Made by a program: the position numbers and the translations under genes. Source: Paraburkholderia lycopersici (GTDB lineage Bacteria; Pseudomonadota; Gammaproteobacteria; Burkholderiales; Burkholderiaceae). Taken from it: DNA of 64,000 nucleotides. The notes below the pieces were generated by a model. That model made no database searches. It was not told the DNA's origin and saw nothing but the letters and a program-made list of their open reading frames with translations. Positions 10,574 through 19,624 of this stretch are shown one piece after another. The stretch's first letter is position 1. Each line of letters starts with the position of its first letter. Where the stretch lies: positions 1 through 64,000 of the forward strand of contig NZ_FMYQ01000009.1 of assembly GCF_900096975.1 (NCBI RefSeq), written 5' to 3'.

Positions 10574-10604
10574 AAAAAAACCCGCAGCGATGCGGGTTTT
10601 TTTT
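10574..10604. terminator. Bidirectional terminator between groEL and thiD
   Basis: CCCGCA at 10581-10586 pairs with TGCGGG at 10591-10596 around a 4-nt loop, flanked by seven A residues on the left and eight T residues on the right. It can end groEL on the plus strand and the converging thiD on the minus strand. Confidence 0.92.
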
Positions 10605-10634
10605 CGTCTGCGCGGCGTCGGGACAAAAGCCGCC

Positions 10635-11480
10635 TTATTGCTGCGCCTCGCCCGGCGAGGGCTCGCCTGCGTCCGTGTCGTTGCTGCGCGCCCAGAAGAA
10701 CCGGTCCGGCAGCCACGCGCCCATGCCCGGCCGGAACGCGTTCTGCACGGCCTGGTACACATACTCCTGTGCTTCGCGCACGGCCTCGGGCGGTTCCTGC
10801 CCGTTCGCGAGTAGCGCGGCGATGGCTGCGCCGAGTGTGTCGGTCAGCCCCATCATCGGTTGCGTGGCCCGATCCCACAGATCCTGGCGTAGCTGCCCGT
10901 CTTCGCAATAGAGCGTGTTGACCACGCGGTGCGTGCCCGTTTCCATCGCGAGGATGTACTCGCAACCCGTGGCGAGCAGATGCGCGATGGCGGCGTCGAC
11001 GCTCGGCGCCTCCGCGTCGCCGTCCGGCTGCGCGAGCGCGATCAGCACGGAAGCATCGGCGACGAGCAGCGTGGTCTGCGGCACGAGGAGGTCGGCCATG
11101 GCTTCGCGCAATTCGTCGGCGGCGAGCACGTGTTCGTCGTCGAGCGTGAAGTCGGGGGCCAGGATGAGCGGCAGGTCGTCGTAGTCGGCGACCACCTCGG
11201 CGATCGCGCTCACGACCTCGGCGCGCGCGCCGGCGCCCACCTTGAAGGCCGCGATCGGCATGTCCTCGAGCAGCATGCGCGCCTGGGTGGCCACGGTTTC
11301 GGGATCGAGGCCGGTCACTTCGTCGCAGCCTGCGGAGTCGCGCACGGTGTAGCCGGTCAGCGCGGTCACGCCATGGCAGCCCATGCTGGCGAGCGTGAGC
11401 AGGTCGGCTTGCAAACCGCCGCCGCCCGTCGGGTCGGAAAGGCCGAAGGTGAGGACGATGGGAGGGGTGTCGCTGGGCAT
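10635..11480 (-). CDS. thiD: Hydroxymethylpyrimidine/phosphomethylpyrimidine kinase
   Basis: ThiD phosphorylates HMP twice to HMP-PP for thiamine synthesis. From ATG 11480 the protein is 281 residues and begins MPSDTPPIVLTFGLSDPTGG, followed by GGGLQADLLTLASMGCHGV, the substrate-binding start of this ribokinase-like family. VTALTGYTVRDSAG and IAAFKVGAGA follow. The later part deviates from short ThiDs: the final anion-hole region reads QPMMGLTDTLGAAIAALLAN where GxGDxF is expected, so Asp of that motif is replaced in context by TDT. This is common in the Burkholderia-type ThiD next to rubredoxin, so I keep the name but rate activity as probable. The gene is divergent from rubredoxin. Confidence 0.85.
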   Translation of the reverse strand: MPSDTPPIVLTFGLSDPTGGGGLQADLLTLASMGCHGVTALTGYTVRDSAGCDEVTGLDPETVATQARMLLEDMPIAAFKVGAGARAEVVSAIAEVVADYDDLPLILAPDFTLDDEHVLAADELREAMADLLVPQTTLLVADASVLIALAQPDGDAEAPSVDAAIAHLLATGCEYILAMETGTHRVVNTLYCEDGQLRQDLWDRATQPMMGLTDTLGAAIAALLANGQEPPEAVREAQEYVYQAVQNAFRPGMGAWLPDRFFWARSNDTDAGEPSPGEAQQ

Positions 11481-11763
11481 GAACGTGGCGAGATGGGGTG
11501 GACTTCGGGCGCGGCGTGCCGTGCCGTCATATGAGAATGCTTTAATTATGCGGCTTATCTGCGTATCCGGGGGCCGGATGACACTGGCGGGCGCGGTTTT
11601 TTGCGCGCCTCGCGGGCGGTTCGTGGCGATGCGTCCCGCTTGCGATCGTGCAGGCCAAAATCTCCTCTTGCTAGGCATGGAAACGGCAACAAGGTACCAT
11701 CATGGGTCTCGTTTCCCTGAATTTTTCTCCGACTGGTTTCGGACTTTTCGACGCGGCATAAGA

Positions 11764-11934
11764 ATGAAATATAGAAGCTGGATGTGCCTGATCTGCGGCT
11801 GGATTTATGACGAAGAAGCCGGTTTGCCAGACGAAGGCATTGCCCCCGGCACGCGCTGGGAGGATGTCCCGATCAACTGGACCTGCCCCGAGTGCGGCGC
11901 GCGCAAGGAAGACTTCGAGATGGTCCAGATCTGA
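11764..11934 (+). CDS. rubA: Rubredoxin
   Basis: A 56-residue one-iron electron-transfer protein. The two metal-binding knuckles are visible: MCLICGWIYDE (Cys-x2-Cys) and WTCPECGARKEDFE (Cys-x2-Cys), giving the four cysteines that hold Fe. The middle GIAPGTRWEDVPINW is also standard. The open frame extends well upstream, but ATG 11764 starts exactly at the family's N-terminus (MKYRSWMCLICGW); the ribosome binding site is weak. It is divergent from thiD across about 280 bases, a pairing common in Burkholderiales. The electron partner in the cell is not evident from the neighbours. Confidence 0.96.
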   Translation: MKYRSWMCLICGWIYDEEAGLPDEGIAPGTRWEDVPINWTCPECGARKEDFEMVQI

Positions 11935-12169
11935 GGGCGCGCTCGCGTTGCTTTGCGCCTCTCAGGTTGCCGGCGCGCAGTCTGGCGGCAGATCCCCGAA
12001 GTATCGTGGGCATTGATGGCGATGCGGCTTGCACTGGCATCGTATTTGCCTGCGCCGTGAGGCGGCGGGGCGGCCGCGCTGCAACGTTGTGCTCCGCCTG
12101 CCGTTGCGCTGGTCGCTGTCGTCGGTATTGTCAGTCTGGTCGGCCCGTACCCGTTTTCGGCGCTGCCCC

Positions 12170-13672
12170 ATGAATCTTCGTTCAACCTCTGTTGCCCGAT
12201 TCGAGGCGTTGCCCAATCCGCGCGGCGGCCAGGTGCCGTTCGCGCAGGGCGCGCTCGCCCAGGCGCTTGCCGCGCTCGACCAACAGCGCGATGTCGCCCG
12301 GCCGCTGCGCCAGGCGGCCCGCACGCTGCGCGACGCCGGCTGGCTCGCGGCCGCGCGATTCGCCGACACGCTGCTTCTCGCTTCGCCGCTGGCGCTTGCC
12401 GCGCCGGTCGCCGTGGCGCCGCCGCCGGGCTTGCCAGCGCGTCCGCTTCAAGCACCCGAGGAGCCGGAGGGCGCCGAAATCCGCGCCTTGTTCCGCGAGG
12501 CGCTGGAAGACCTCGCCGCCGCGCTCGAGCGCCGCAATCTGCGCGAGCAGGCGTGCTCGCCCGCGCTTTTTGCGCGTCAGCACGCGCTCGTGGCCGCGCT
12601 CGCGGAGCATGTGCCGGGCGTCACGCTCGCCTACGAGGACGTGGCGTTGCAGGGCCGGCCGCTTGCGCCCGCAACGCTGCAGCCGCAGCCGGCGCAGCGC
12701 TTCGGCCAGGTGCGCGCGCGCTACGAGGCGGCGCTTTTGCATGCGCTGAAGTCGCGCGCCGGCAGCGGTAGCCGCGCGGCCAACGCGCTCTCGCTTGCGG
12801 CATTCGACGAAATGGACGCCTGCATGGCCGAACTCGCGGGTCCCGATCCCTACGACTTCTGGCGTCTTGCGGCGGCGTGCGGACGCACGCTGCGGCGCGG
12901 CGTGCCGTCGTGGGGCGACGAGGGCGTGCGGCGTCTCTACGCGCGCTGCAATCTGCTGATCGGCGAACACGCGCGCGGACTGCGCTTCGCGCCGCAAACG
13001 CTCGTGCGTATGACGCTGGCCTTGCTGTGGCGCGACTACGCGCTCTTCGGCGCCGCCGCGGAAGACACCGCCGACGTCGAACTGCTGCACGACTACGGCT
13101 TGACGGTCGACTGGCACGTTGCCGGTACGCAGGCCTCCGAGGCGCTCTGGGAAGCCGGCAGCGCGCAGGCCGGCGCGCTCGCGGCGCGCGTCGCGCCCGT
13201 GCGCGAACTGGGGGCGCTCGTCGTGAACGGCAACGCGTATGAGGATTTCCTGCAGACCGCCGACGCGTCGATGATCGCGCTCGGCACGCATTCGCGCACG
13301 CTGACCCTGCGCGGCGAGGGCGCGGTGCCCGAACCGGCCGACGCGCTGGTCGCTGCCGAGGCGGCGTACCGGATCGGGGCCGCCGCCTGGGCGCTGGGCC
13401 TCGGCCACGTCGGCCAGCTTGCGGACGCGCTGGGTCTCGCCTGGCGTCGCACCGCGCACGCGGCGTCGCCTGGCACGCCTGCTTCGCGGGGCGTGCCGTG
13501 TGTGATGCCTGTCGCGCCGCCTGGCGCCGAAGCGATCGAGCACGCGAGCGAAGCGTTGCGCGCCATGTTGCACAAGGTCGCGGCGGGTGTCGCGCAGCCC
13601 GATGCGACGCCCGCCGTGCGCGCGCTCGGTGCGGCGATCGTCGGCGGCGCGGCGCCGGGCGTTGCGCACTGA
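12170..13672 (+). CDS. Uncharacterised alpha-helical protein, possibly FimL/ChpA-like
   Basis: A 500-residue, very Ala/Arg/Leu-rich soluble protein starting MNLRSTSVARFEALPNPRGG. There is no signal peptide or clear transmembrane segment. A central AFDEMDACMAELAGPDPYDF WRLAAACGRTLRR region and repeated helical blocks suggest an all-helical scaffold. The resemblance to degenerate histidine-phosphotransfer domains of FimL or the N-terminus of ChpA/PilL (type IV pili chemosensing) is only an impression. It would fit memory that a pilG-pilH-pilI-pilJ block often follows rubredoxin in related bacteria; none of those genes is present here. No catalytic motif was recognised. Its stop is followed by a 225-base gap before yqgE. 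Confidence 0.55.
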   Translation: MNLRSTSVARFEALPNPRGGQVPFAQGALAQALAALDQQRDVARPLRQAARTLRDAGWLAAARFADTLLLASPLALAAPVAVAPPPGLPARPLQAPEEPEGAEIRALFREALEDLAAALERRNLREQACSPALFARQHALVAALAEHVPGVTLAYEDVALQGRPLAPATLQPQPAQRFGQVRARYEAALLHALKSRAGSGSRAANALSLAAFDEMDACMAELAGPDPYDFWRLAAACGRTLRRGVPSWGDEGVRRLYARCNLLIGEHARGLRFAPQTLVRMTLALLWRDYALFGAAAEDTADVELLHDYGLTVDWHVAGTQASEALWEAGSAQAGALAARVAPVRELGALVVNGNAYEDFLQTADASMIALGTHSRTLTLRGEGAVPEPADALVAAEAAYRIGAAAWALGLGHVGQLADALGLAWRRTAHAASPGTPASRGVPCVMPVAPPGAEAIEHASEALRAMLHKVAAGVAQPDATPAVRALGAAIVGGAAPGVAH

Positions 13673-13897
13673 GCCGCGGGATTCGCGCCGCCAGCCATGC
13701 CGCGCGGGCGCCGGGCACCGTGCTTGCGCTGCCCGCCCATGCCTTGCAAGAGCACTGCGCGCGCGTGTTAGAGTGAGCCATTCCGTGCAATGCGCAACGC
13801 GCAGCCGCCGGCAGGGCGCGTGGCGGCTGTCATGTGCGCGCCTGGTCGGCCCGGCAACGCGGCGCCATTGCGCATCGTCTTTGCTAGAATTCAAACC

Positions 13898-14476
13898 ATG
13901 TCCAAGAGTACCGATCGCATCAATCTGACCAACCAGTTCCTGATCGCCATGCCGAACATGGCGGACCCCACGTTTTCAGGAACGGTGGTCTACCTTTGCG
14001 ATCATTCGGAGCGCGGCGCGCTCGGCCTCGTCATCAATCGGCCCACCGACATCGATCTCGAAGCGCTCTTTTCCCGCATCGACCTGAAGCTCGAAATCGA
14101 GCCGCTGCTGCACGTGCCCGTCTATTTCGGCGGCCCGGTGCAGACCGAGCGCGGCTTCGTGCTGCACGCGCCCGCGGAGGGCACGAGCTATACGTCGTCG
14201 ATGTCGGTGCCCGGCGGGCTCGAGATGACCACGTCGAAAGACGTGCTCGAAGCCGTCGCCAACGGCAACGGGCCCGAGCGCTTCCTGCTCACGCTCGGCC
14301 ATGCCGGGTGGGGCGCGGGCCAGCTCGAGGACGAAATCTCGAAGAACGGCTGGCTCACGGTCGAGGCCGACCCCAAGATCGTTTTCGACGTGCCTGCCGA
14401 AGAGCGCTTCGAAGCCGCGCTCGCGTTGCTCGGCATCTCTTCGTCGATGCTCTCGGGCGAGGCGGGCCACGCATGA
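13898..14476 (+). CDS. YqgE/AlgH family protein
   Basis: A 192-residue protein of the UPF0301 (YqgE/AlgH) family; its molecular function is not settled. Family blocks are clear: [56 protein letters not shown] and a C-terminal [20 protein letters not shown]. The open frame extends upstream to 13790, but the family N-terminus corresponds to ATG 13898. The last four bases (ATGA, 14473-14476) are shared with the start of ruvX, so translation is probably coupled. The yqgE-ruvX pair is one of the most conserved neighbour pairs in proteobacteria. Confidence 0.95.
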   Translation: MSKSTDRINLTNQFLIAMPNMADPTFSGTVVYLCDHSERGALGLVINRPTDIDLEALFSRIDLKLEIEPLLHVPVYFGGPVQTERGFVLHAPAEGTSYTSSMSVPGGLEMTTSKDVLEAVANGNGPERFLLTLGHAGWGAGQLEDEISKNGWLTVEADPKIVFDVPAEERFEAALALLGISSSMLSGEAGHA

Positions 14477-14907
14477 GCGTGGCCGCCGGGCGAGGGGCTG
14501 CCGAGGCCACCTTGCTTGCGTTCGATTACGGTGAAAGGCGCATCGGCGTGGCGCTCGGCAATGCGCTCACGCGCAGTGCGCGCGCGCTCACCGTCATTCC
14601 GAACAAGAGTCGGGACTACCGTTTCGAGGCTGTCGCGGCGCTGCTGCGCGAGTGGCAGCCCGATGTGCTCGTGGTCGGCCTGCCAAGCCATCCGGACGGC
14701 ACGCCGCACATCATGACGCAGCAGGCGAAACGCTTCGGTAACCAGCTCAACGGCCGCTTCGGTCTGCCCGTGGTGTGGGTGGACGAGCGTTACTCGTCAG
14801 TGGACGCCGAAGCCCGGCTGCGCGAGCGCGGCGAACGCGCCGGACACGTCGACGCCGAAGCGGCTTGCGTGATTCTCCAGCAGTATCTCGACGAACTTCC
14901 GCTCTGA
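14473..14907 (+). CDS. ruvX: Holliday junction resolvase-like protein RuvX/YqgF
   Basis: A 144-residue RNase H-fold protein implicated in pre-16S rRNA 5'-end processing and resembling RuvC. The N-terminal catalytic Asp lies in [32 protein letters not shown] and [17 protein letters not shown] provide the second and third acidic blocks, and [17 protein letters not shown] carries the last acidic residue. The start ATG overlaps the yqgE stop as ATGA. The first 15 residues before the RNase H fold ([13 protein letters not shown]...) are slightly longer than in E. coli. pyrR begins 41 nt downstream. Confidence 0.95.
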   Translation: MSVAAGRGAAEATLLAFDYGERRIGVALGNALTRSARALTVIPNKSRDYRFEAVAALLREWQPDVLVVGLPSHPDGTPHIMTQQAKRFGNQLNGRFGLPVVWVDERYSSVDAEARLRERGERAGHVDAEAACVILQQYLDELPL

Positions 14908-14948
14908 CTTGCCCGCGAGCTGGACGCGAATTGCACGCCAATCGACCC

Positions 14949-15470
14949 ATGACCACGCCCGACGCCGAAGCGCTGTATTACACCGTTCTCGACGAAATCC
15001 GCGCGGCGTACCCCGCCGATGCGTTCGGCGCGCCCGGCGGCGTGGCGATCGTCGGCATTCATAGCGGCGGCGCGTGGGTCGCCGAGCGGCTCGCGCACGA
15101 TCTCGGCGCGCTCGAGTACGGCGTGGTGAACGTCGCGCTGCATCGCGACGACTACGCGAAAAAGGGCTTGCACAGCAAGGCGAGCCCGACGGTGCTGCCG
15201 TTTGCCGTGGACGGCCGCCACATTCTGCTCGTCGACGATGTGCTGTACACGGGCCGCACCGTGCGCGCCGCGATCAACGAGCTGTACGACTACGGGCGGC
15301 CGGCTTCCGTCGAACTCGCGGTGCTCGCCGGGCGCGGCGGGCGCGAGCTGCCGGTGAGCGCGCGTTTCACCGGCGGCGCGGTGAGCGTGGGCGCGCGCGA
15401 GACGCTCGTGCTCGTCCATGGCGACGACGGCCGCTTCGCCTTTCACGTCGAGCCGGGCGACCGCGCTTGA
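14949..15470 (+). CDS. pyrR: PyrR bifunctional protein (pyr regulator / uracil phosphoribosyltransferase)
   Basis: A 173-residue type I phosphoribosyltransferase. The PRPP-binding loop is HILLVDDVLYTGRTVRAA, and VAIVGIHSGGAWVAERLA and VNVALHRDDYAKKGLH match PyrR. In Gram-positive bacteria PyrR binds pyr mRNA; in beta-proteobacteria it is kept with pyrBC and may act mainly as a uracil phosphoribosyltransferase. The ATG at 14949 was chosen because it matches the family start. It precedes pyrB by 111 bases, in which I see no convincing attenuator hairpin, only a short tandem repeat (CATCGGGCG copies around 15488-15517). Confidence 0.93.
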   Translation: MTTPDAEALYYTVLDEIRAAYPADAFGAPGGVAIVGIHSGGAWVAERLAHDLGALEYGVVNVALHRDDYAKKGLHSKASPTVLPFAVDGRHILLVDDVLYTGRTVRAAINELYDYGRPASVELAVLAGRGGRELPVSARFTGGAVSVGARETLVLVHGDDGRFAFHVEPGDRA

Positions 15471-15581
15471 GCTAGCGCGTCGAAACCATCGGGCGCATCG
15501 GGCGCATCGGGTCCATCGTCGCGCAAGCCCGCTGCGCGCGTCGCTCCGTTCCAACCGGCCATCACATCCAGGATTCACGCG

Positions 15582-16601
15582 ATGAACACACAGCCCACGC
15601 CAGAAGCATCCGCAGCGGACGACAAGCGTTTTCGCTACGGCTTCCTCAAGGGCAATCCGCAGCTCACGAAAAACGGCGAGCTCAAGCACCTGCTGACGAT
15701 CGAAGGCTTGCCGCGCGCGATCCTCACCCATGTCCTCGACACGGCCACGCAGTTCGTAAGCGTGACCGACCGCGACGTGAAGAAGGTGCCGCTGCTGCAC
15801 GGCAAGTCGGTGTTCAACCTGTTCTTCGAGAACTCCACGCGCACGCGCACCACGTTCGAGATCGCCGCGAAGCGCCTTTCGGCGGACGTGCTGAACCTGA
15901 ACATCAACGCTTCGTCCACGAGCAAGGGCGAGACGCTGCTCGACACCATCGGCAACCTCTCGGCCATGCACGCCGACATGTTCGTCGTGCGCCACGCGTC
16001 GAGCGGCGCGCCGTATCTGATCGCCGGGCACTGCGCGCCGCACGTGCACGTCATCAACGCCGGCGACGGCCGCCACGCGCATCCCACGCAGGGGCTGCTC
16101 GACATGTACACGATCCGCCACTACAAGCGCGACTTCACGAACCTGCGCGTGGCGATCGTCGGCGACATCCTGCATTCGCGCGTGGCGCGCTCGGACATTC
16201 ACGCGCTCACCACGCTCGGCGTGCCCGAGGTGCGCGCGATCGGCCCGCGCACGCTGCTGCCTGGCGGCCTCGAACAGATGGGCGTGCGCGTGTTCCACAA
16301 CCTCGACGAAGGCCTGAAGGACGTCGACGTCGTCATCATGCTGCGCCTGCAGAACGAGCGCATGAGCGGCGCGCTGCTGCCTTCGGCGCAGGAGTACTTC
16401 AAGAGCTGGGGCCTGACGCCCGAGCGCCTCGCGCTCGCCGCGCCCGACGCGATCGTGATGCATCCGGGGCCGATGAACCGGGGCGTCGAAATCGACTCGC
16501 AGGTCGCCGATGGGCCGCAGTCCGTGATCCTCGACCAGGTGAGCTTCGGCATTGCGGTGCGCATGGCGGTGATGGGTATCGTCGCCGGTAACAACGATTG
16601 A
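15582..16601 (+). CDS. pyrB: Aspartate carbamoyltransferase, catalytic subunit
   Basis: PyrB joins carbamoyl phosphate and aspartate, the committed step of pyrimidine synthesis. The 339-residue protein carries the carbamoyl-phosphate loop [35 protein letters not shown], the [14 protein letters not shown] segment and [11 protein letters not shown]. The C-terminal [19 protein letters not shown] closes the active site. An extra N-terminal arm of about 30 residues ([20 protein letters not shown]) is like the Pseudomonas-type enzyme, which forms a dodecamer with a PyrC' partner. The gene that follows encodes such a partner, supporting the Pseudomonas-type architecture. Confidence 0.97.
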   Translation: MNTQPTPEASAADDKRFRYGFLKGNPQLTKNGELKHLLTIEGLPRAILTHVLDTATQFVSVTDRDVKKVPLLHGKSVFNLFFENSTRTRTTFEIAAKRLSADVLNLNINASSTSKGETLLDTIGNLSAMHADMFVVRHASSGAPYLIAGHCAPHVHVINAGDGRHAHPTQGLLDMYTIRHYKRDFTNLRVAIVGDILHSRVARSDIHALTTLGVPEVRAIGPRTLLPGGLEQMGVRVFHNLDEGLKDVDVVIMLRLQNERMSGALLPSAQEYFKSWGLTPERLALAAPDAIVMHPGPMNRGVEIDSQVADGPQSVILDQVSFGIAVRMAVMGIVAGNND

Positions 16602-16624
16602 GCGCGGAGAACAAAAGGCAGCGC

Positions 16625-17914
16625 ATGAAGATCCATATTCAAGGCGGCACGCTGATCGATCCGGCGGCCGGAACCGAGCAGCAGCAGGACGTATATATCG
16701 AAGCGGGCAAGATCGCCGCACTGGGCGCGGCGCCCACGGGCTTTCACGCGGAGAAAACCATCGATGCGCGCGGCCTCGTGGTCGCGCCGGGGCTCGTCGA
16801 CCTGAGCGCGCGGCTGCGCGAGCCGGGCTACGAGCACAAGGCCACGCTCGACTCGGAGATGAGCGCGGCGCTGGCTGGCGGCGTGACGAGCCTCGTGTGC
16901 CCGCCCGATACCGATCCCGTGCTCGACGAGGCGGGGCTCGTCGAGATGCTCAAGTACCGCGCGGGCAAGCTCGCGCGCGCACACGTGCATCCGCTGGGCG
17001 CGCTTACGGTGGGCCTGAAAGGACAGGTGATCACCGAAATGGTGTCGCTGACCGAGGCGGGCTGCATCGGCTTCACGCAGGCCGACTCGCCCATTGCCGA
17101 TACTCAGGTCCTGCTGCGCGCGCTGCAATACGCGAGCACCTATGGCTATGCCGTATGGCTGCGGCCGCAGGACGCGTATCTCTCGAAGGGCGGCGTGGCC
17201 GCGAGCGGCGCGCTGGCTTCGCGCCTCGGCCTTTCCGGCGTGCCGGTGAGCGCCGAGACGATCGCGTTGCATACGTTCTTCGAACTCGTGCGCGTGACGG
17301 GCGCGCGCGTGCACGTGCAGCATCTTTCGTCGGCGGCGGGCGTGGCGCTCGTGCGCGCCGCGAAGGCCGAGGGCCTGCCCGTGACCTGCGACGTGACGGT
17401 CAACCATCTGCATCTGATCGACATGGACATCGGCTATTTCGACGCGCAGTTCCGGCTCGATCCGCCGCTGCGCCAGCAGCGCGACCGCGACGCGATTCGC
17501 GCGGGCCTTGCCGACGGCACGATCGACGCGATCTGTTCGCAGCACACGCCCGTGGACGACGACGAAAAACTCCTGCCGTTCGCCGAAGCGACGCCGGGCG
17601 CGACGGGCCTGGAGCTGTTCCTCTCGCTCACGGTGAAATGGGCGCAGGAAGCGCGCCTGCCGCTTGCGAAAGCGCTTGCCCATGTGACGTCGGCGCCCGC
17701 TGCCGTGATGCGGCGCGATCCAGGGTGTCAGGCGGGACGACTCGCCGTGGGTGCGCGCGCCGATCTCTGTGTGTTCGATCCGCGCGCGCACTGGCGTGTC
17801 GAGCCGCGCGCGCTCAAGAGCCAGGGGCACAATACGCCGTTCCTCGGCTACGAATTGCCCGCCGTGGTGCGCGCAACGCTCGTGGCGGGACGCGTCGGCT
17901 TCGAGCCTGCATGA
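16625..17914 (+). CDS. pyrC': Dihydroorotase-like PyrC' (pseudo-dihydroorotase)
   Basis: A 429-residue class I dihydroorotase homologue that appears inactive. The zinc-binding DxHxH of true dihydroorotases reads DLSAR here (residues 59-63, in VAPGLVDLSARLREPG), so both histidines are lost. The catalytic Asp segment normally TDHAPH reads CSQHTP (about residues 304-309), with Gln in place of Asp. In Pseudomonas an equally degenerate PyrC' is a structural partner of PyrB, and the gene position directly behind pyrB fits that role. A TTG at 16598 overlapping the pyrB stop could extend it by nine residues; ATG 16625 is preferred. A true pyrC must lie elsewhere in the genome. Confidence 0.9.
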   Translation: MKIHIQGGTLIDPAAGTEQQQDVYIEAGKIAALGAAPTGFHAEKTIDARGLVVAPGLVDLSARLREPGYEHKATLDSEMSAALAGGVTSLVCPPDTDPVLDEAGLVEMLKYRAGKLARAHVHPLGALTVGLKGQVITEMVSLTEAGCIGFTQADSPIADTQVLLRALQYASTYGYAVWLRPQDAYLSKGGVAASGALASRLGLSGVPVSAETIALHTFFELVRVTGARVHVQHLSSAAGVALVRAAKAEGLPVTCDVTVNHLHLIDMDIGYFDAQFRLDPPLRQQRDRDAIRAGLADGTIDAICSQHTPVDDDEKLLPFAEATPGATGLELFLSLTVKWAQEARLPLAKALAHVTSAPAAVMRRDPGCQAGRLAVGARADLCVFDPRAHWRVEPRALKSQGHNTPFLGYELPAVVRATLVAGRVGFEPA

Positions 17915-17969
17915 CAGATTTGTGTCATGCGCATCTGCTAGCATGCTGCGATTCAGCCTATCGTCGAAT

Positions 17970-18773
17970 ATGAGTCTTTTCATCCGCAAGACCCGCCTGC
18001 TCGCGCATCTGCTGCGCGGCGCCTGCACTGTCGCGATGCGGTTCCCGCGCGCGAGCGCCGATCAGCGCCACGCCATGAACCGCGCATGGTCCCTCAAGAT
18101 GCTCGAGCTGTGCGGCATGAAGCTCGTCGTGCACAACGACGCCGCACGGCTCGACGCGGGCGCGCTCGTCGTGAGCAATCACATTTCGTGGATCGACATC
18201 TACGTGATCAATGCGTGGCGGCCCACGCCGTTCGTCTCGAAGGCGGAGATCCGCAACTGGCCGCTGATCGGCTGGTTCGCGCAGAACCTCGACACCGTGT
18301 TCATCGAGCGCGAGAAGCGCAGCGACGCGCGCCGCATCATGCACGAACTGGCCGGGCGTCTGGAGCGCGGCGAACTGATGTGCGTGTTTCCCGAAGGCAC
18401 GACTTCCGATGGCCTCGGGCTCAAGCCGTTTCACTCGAACATGTTTCAGGCAGCGGTCTCGGCGGGCAGACCCGTGCAGCCGCTGTGCATTCGCTACGAG
18501 GACGCGCAGGGCCGGCAGTCGGTGGCGCCGGCCTATATCGACGACGTGTCGCTCAAGCAGTCGCTCGACGCGATGCTCAAGGCCGGCCCGCTGACCGCGC
18601 ACATCTACGTGGGCGCGGCGATCGAGGCCGGCGGCGACCGGCGCAAGCTGGCGGCGCAGGCGCAGGAAGCGGTGGGGCAGGCGCTGGAGACGATGCGCGC
18701 CTTGCCGGCCCCTGCGCGCGGTGGCGCAGGCGTCGTCGTGACGCCTCGCGGCATTATCGAAGGCAAATCATAA
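17970..18773 (+). CDS. plsC: 1-acyl-sn-glycerol-3-phosphate acyltransferase
   Basis: PlsC acylates lysophosphatidic acid to phosphatidic acid at the inner membrane. The 267-residue protein contains the HX4D catalytic motif in SNHISWIDIYVINAW, the FVSKAEIRNWPLIGWFAQNL block, FIEREKR and the substrate-binding FPEGTTSDG. The N-terminus is amphipathic to hydrophobic (LLAHLLRGACTVAMRF) and can associate with the membrane. An in-frame ATG at 17943 would add nine residues. The gene follows pyrC' after 55 nt and precedes the oxygenase gene by 14 nt. Confidence 0.92.
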   Translation: MSLFIRKTRLLAHLLRGACTVAMRFPRASADQRHAMNRAWSLKMLELCGMKLVVHNDAARLDAGALVVSNHISWIDIYVINAWRPTPFVSKAEIRNWPLIGWFAQNLDTVFIEREKRSDARRIMHELAGRLERGELMCVFPEGTTSDGLGLKPFHSNMFQAAVSAGRPVQPLCIRYEDAQGRQSVAPAYIDDVSLKQSLDAMLKAGPLTAHIYVGAAIEAGGDRRKLAAQAQEAVGQALETMRALPAPARGGAGVVVTPRGIIEGKS

Positions 18774-18787
18774 AAAGCAGGACGGCC

Positions 18788-19603
18788 ATGGATCGTACGG
18801 AGCTGGGCGCGCGCATCGCGGAGCGCCTCGAAGCAGAAGGCGCGCGCCTGCGCGAACAATGGGCGCGGACGGCGCCGATCAACCACTTCCATATCGACGA
18901 CGTCTTGCCGGAAGACGCCGCGCGCGCGATTCGCGCGGCGTTTCCCGACACGTCCCGGATGATGCTGCGCAAGAGCCTGCGCGAACTGAAGTACGTGTCG
19001 GCACAAATGGACGCGCACGCGCCGCTGCTCGAAGAGAGCATCTTCGCGTTCCAGATGCCGAATGTGGTCGAAATCATCAAGGAGATCACGGGCCTGCGCT
19101 CGCTTTATCCGGACGAGCATCTCTACGCGGGCGGCATCTCGATGATGGGGCCGGGCCACTTCCTGAACCCGCACCTCGACAACTCGCACGACAAGGACCG
19201 CGAACGTTATCGTGTGCTGAATCTGCTCTATTACGTTTCGCCGGAGTGGTCGCTGGAGAAGGGCGGCAACCTCGAAGTGTGGCCGCGCGGCACGAAGGCC
19301 GAGCCCACGACGATCGTGAGCCGCTTCAACCGCCTCGCCGTGATGGTGACCAACCAGCACTCGTGGCATTCGGTGTCGAAGAACACTAGCGCGGAACAGC
19401 GCTGCTGCGTGTCGAACTATTACTTCTCGGATCACCCGGTGGGCGCCGCCGACTATTTCCACCCGACGTCGTTTCGCGGACGCCCCGACGAGCCCGTGCG
19501 CGACGTCGTGCTGCAGGCGGATGCCGCGGCGCGCGGACTCGTGCGCCGCGTGTTTCCCAAAGGCGTGAAAAGCACGACGCACGTGTACAACAAGAAGCGC
19601 TGA
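18788..19603 (+). CDS. 2-oxoglutarate/Fe(II)-dependent oxygenase
   Basis: A 271-residue protein of the prolyl-4-hydroxylase-like 2OG-Fe(II) oxygenase fold. The metal-binding HxD is in GHFLNPHLDNSHDKDRERYR. The distal His is probably in TNQHSWHSVSKN, and RCCVSNYYFS supplies the 2-oxoglutarate-binding Arg. The strands around RYRVLNLLYYVSPEW and GGNLEVWPRG fit the double-stranded beta helix. No signal peptide is visible, so it acts in the cytoplasm. It sits 14 nt behind plsC and is probably co-transcribed, but the substrate cannot be read from the sequence. Its end lies only 21 bases from the end of the converging apaH. Confidence 0.85.
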   Translation: MDRTELGARIAERLEAEGARLREQWARTAPINHFHIDDVLPEDAARAIRAAFPDTSRMMLRKSLRELKYVSAQMDAHAPLLEESIFAFQMPNVVEIIKEITGLRSLYPDEHLYAGGISMMGPGHFLNPHLDNSHDKDRERYRVLNLLYYVSPEWSLEKGGNLEVWPRGTKAEPTTIVSRFNRLAVMVTNQHSWHSVSKNTSAEQRCCVSNYYFSDHPVGAADYFHPTSFRGRPDEPVRDVVLQADAAARGLVRRVFPKGVKSTTHVYNKKR

Positions 19604-19624
19604 ACACGAGCGGCGGTCCGGCGT

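Noticed and set aside
10929..11534. Long plus-strand open frame opposite thiD
   Set aside because: Histidine- and arginine-rich shadow of a GC-rich gene; thiD on the minus strand explains the region.
15488..15517. Tandem CATCGGGCG copies before pyrB as an attenuator or CRISPR-like repeat
   Set aside because: Only three short imperfect copies, no spacers and no hairpin; ordinary short tandem duplication.
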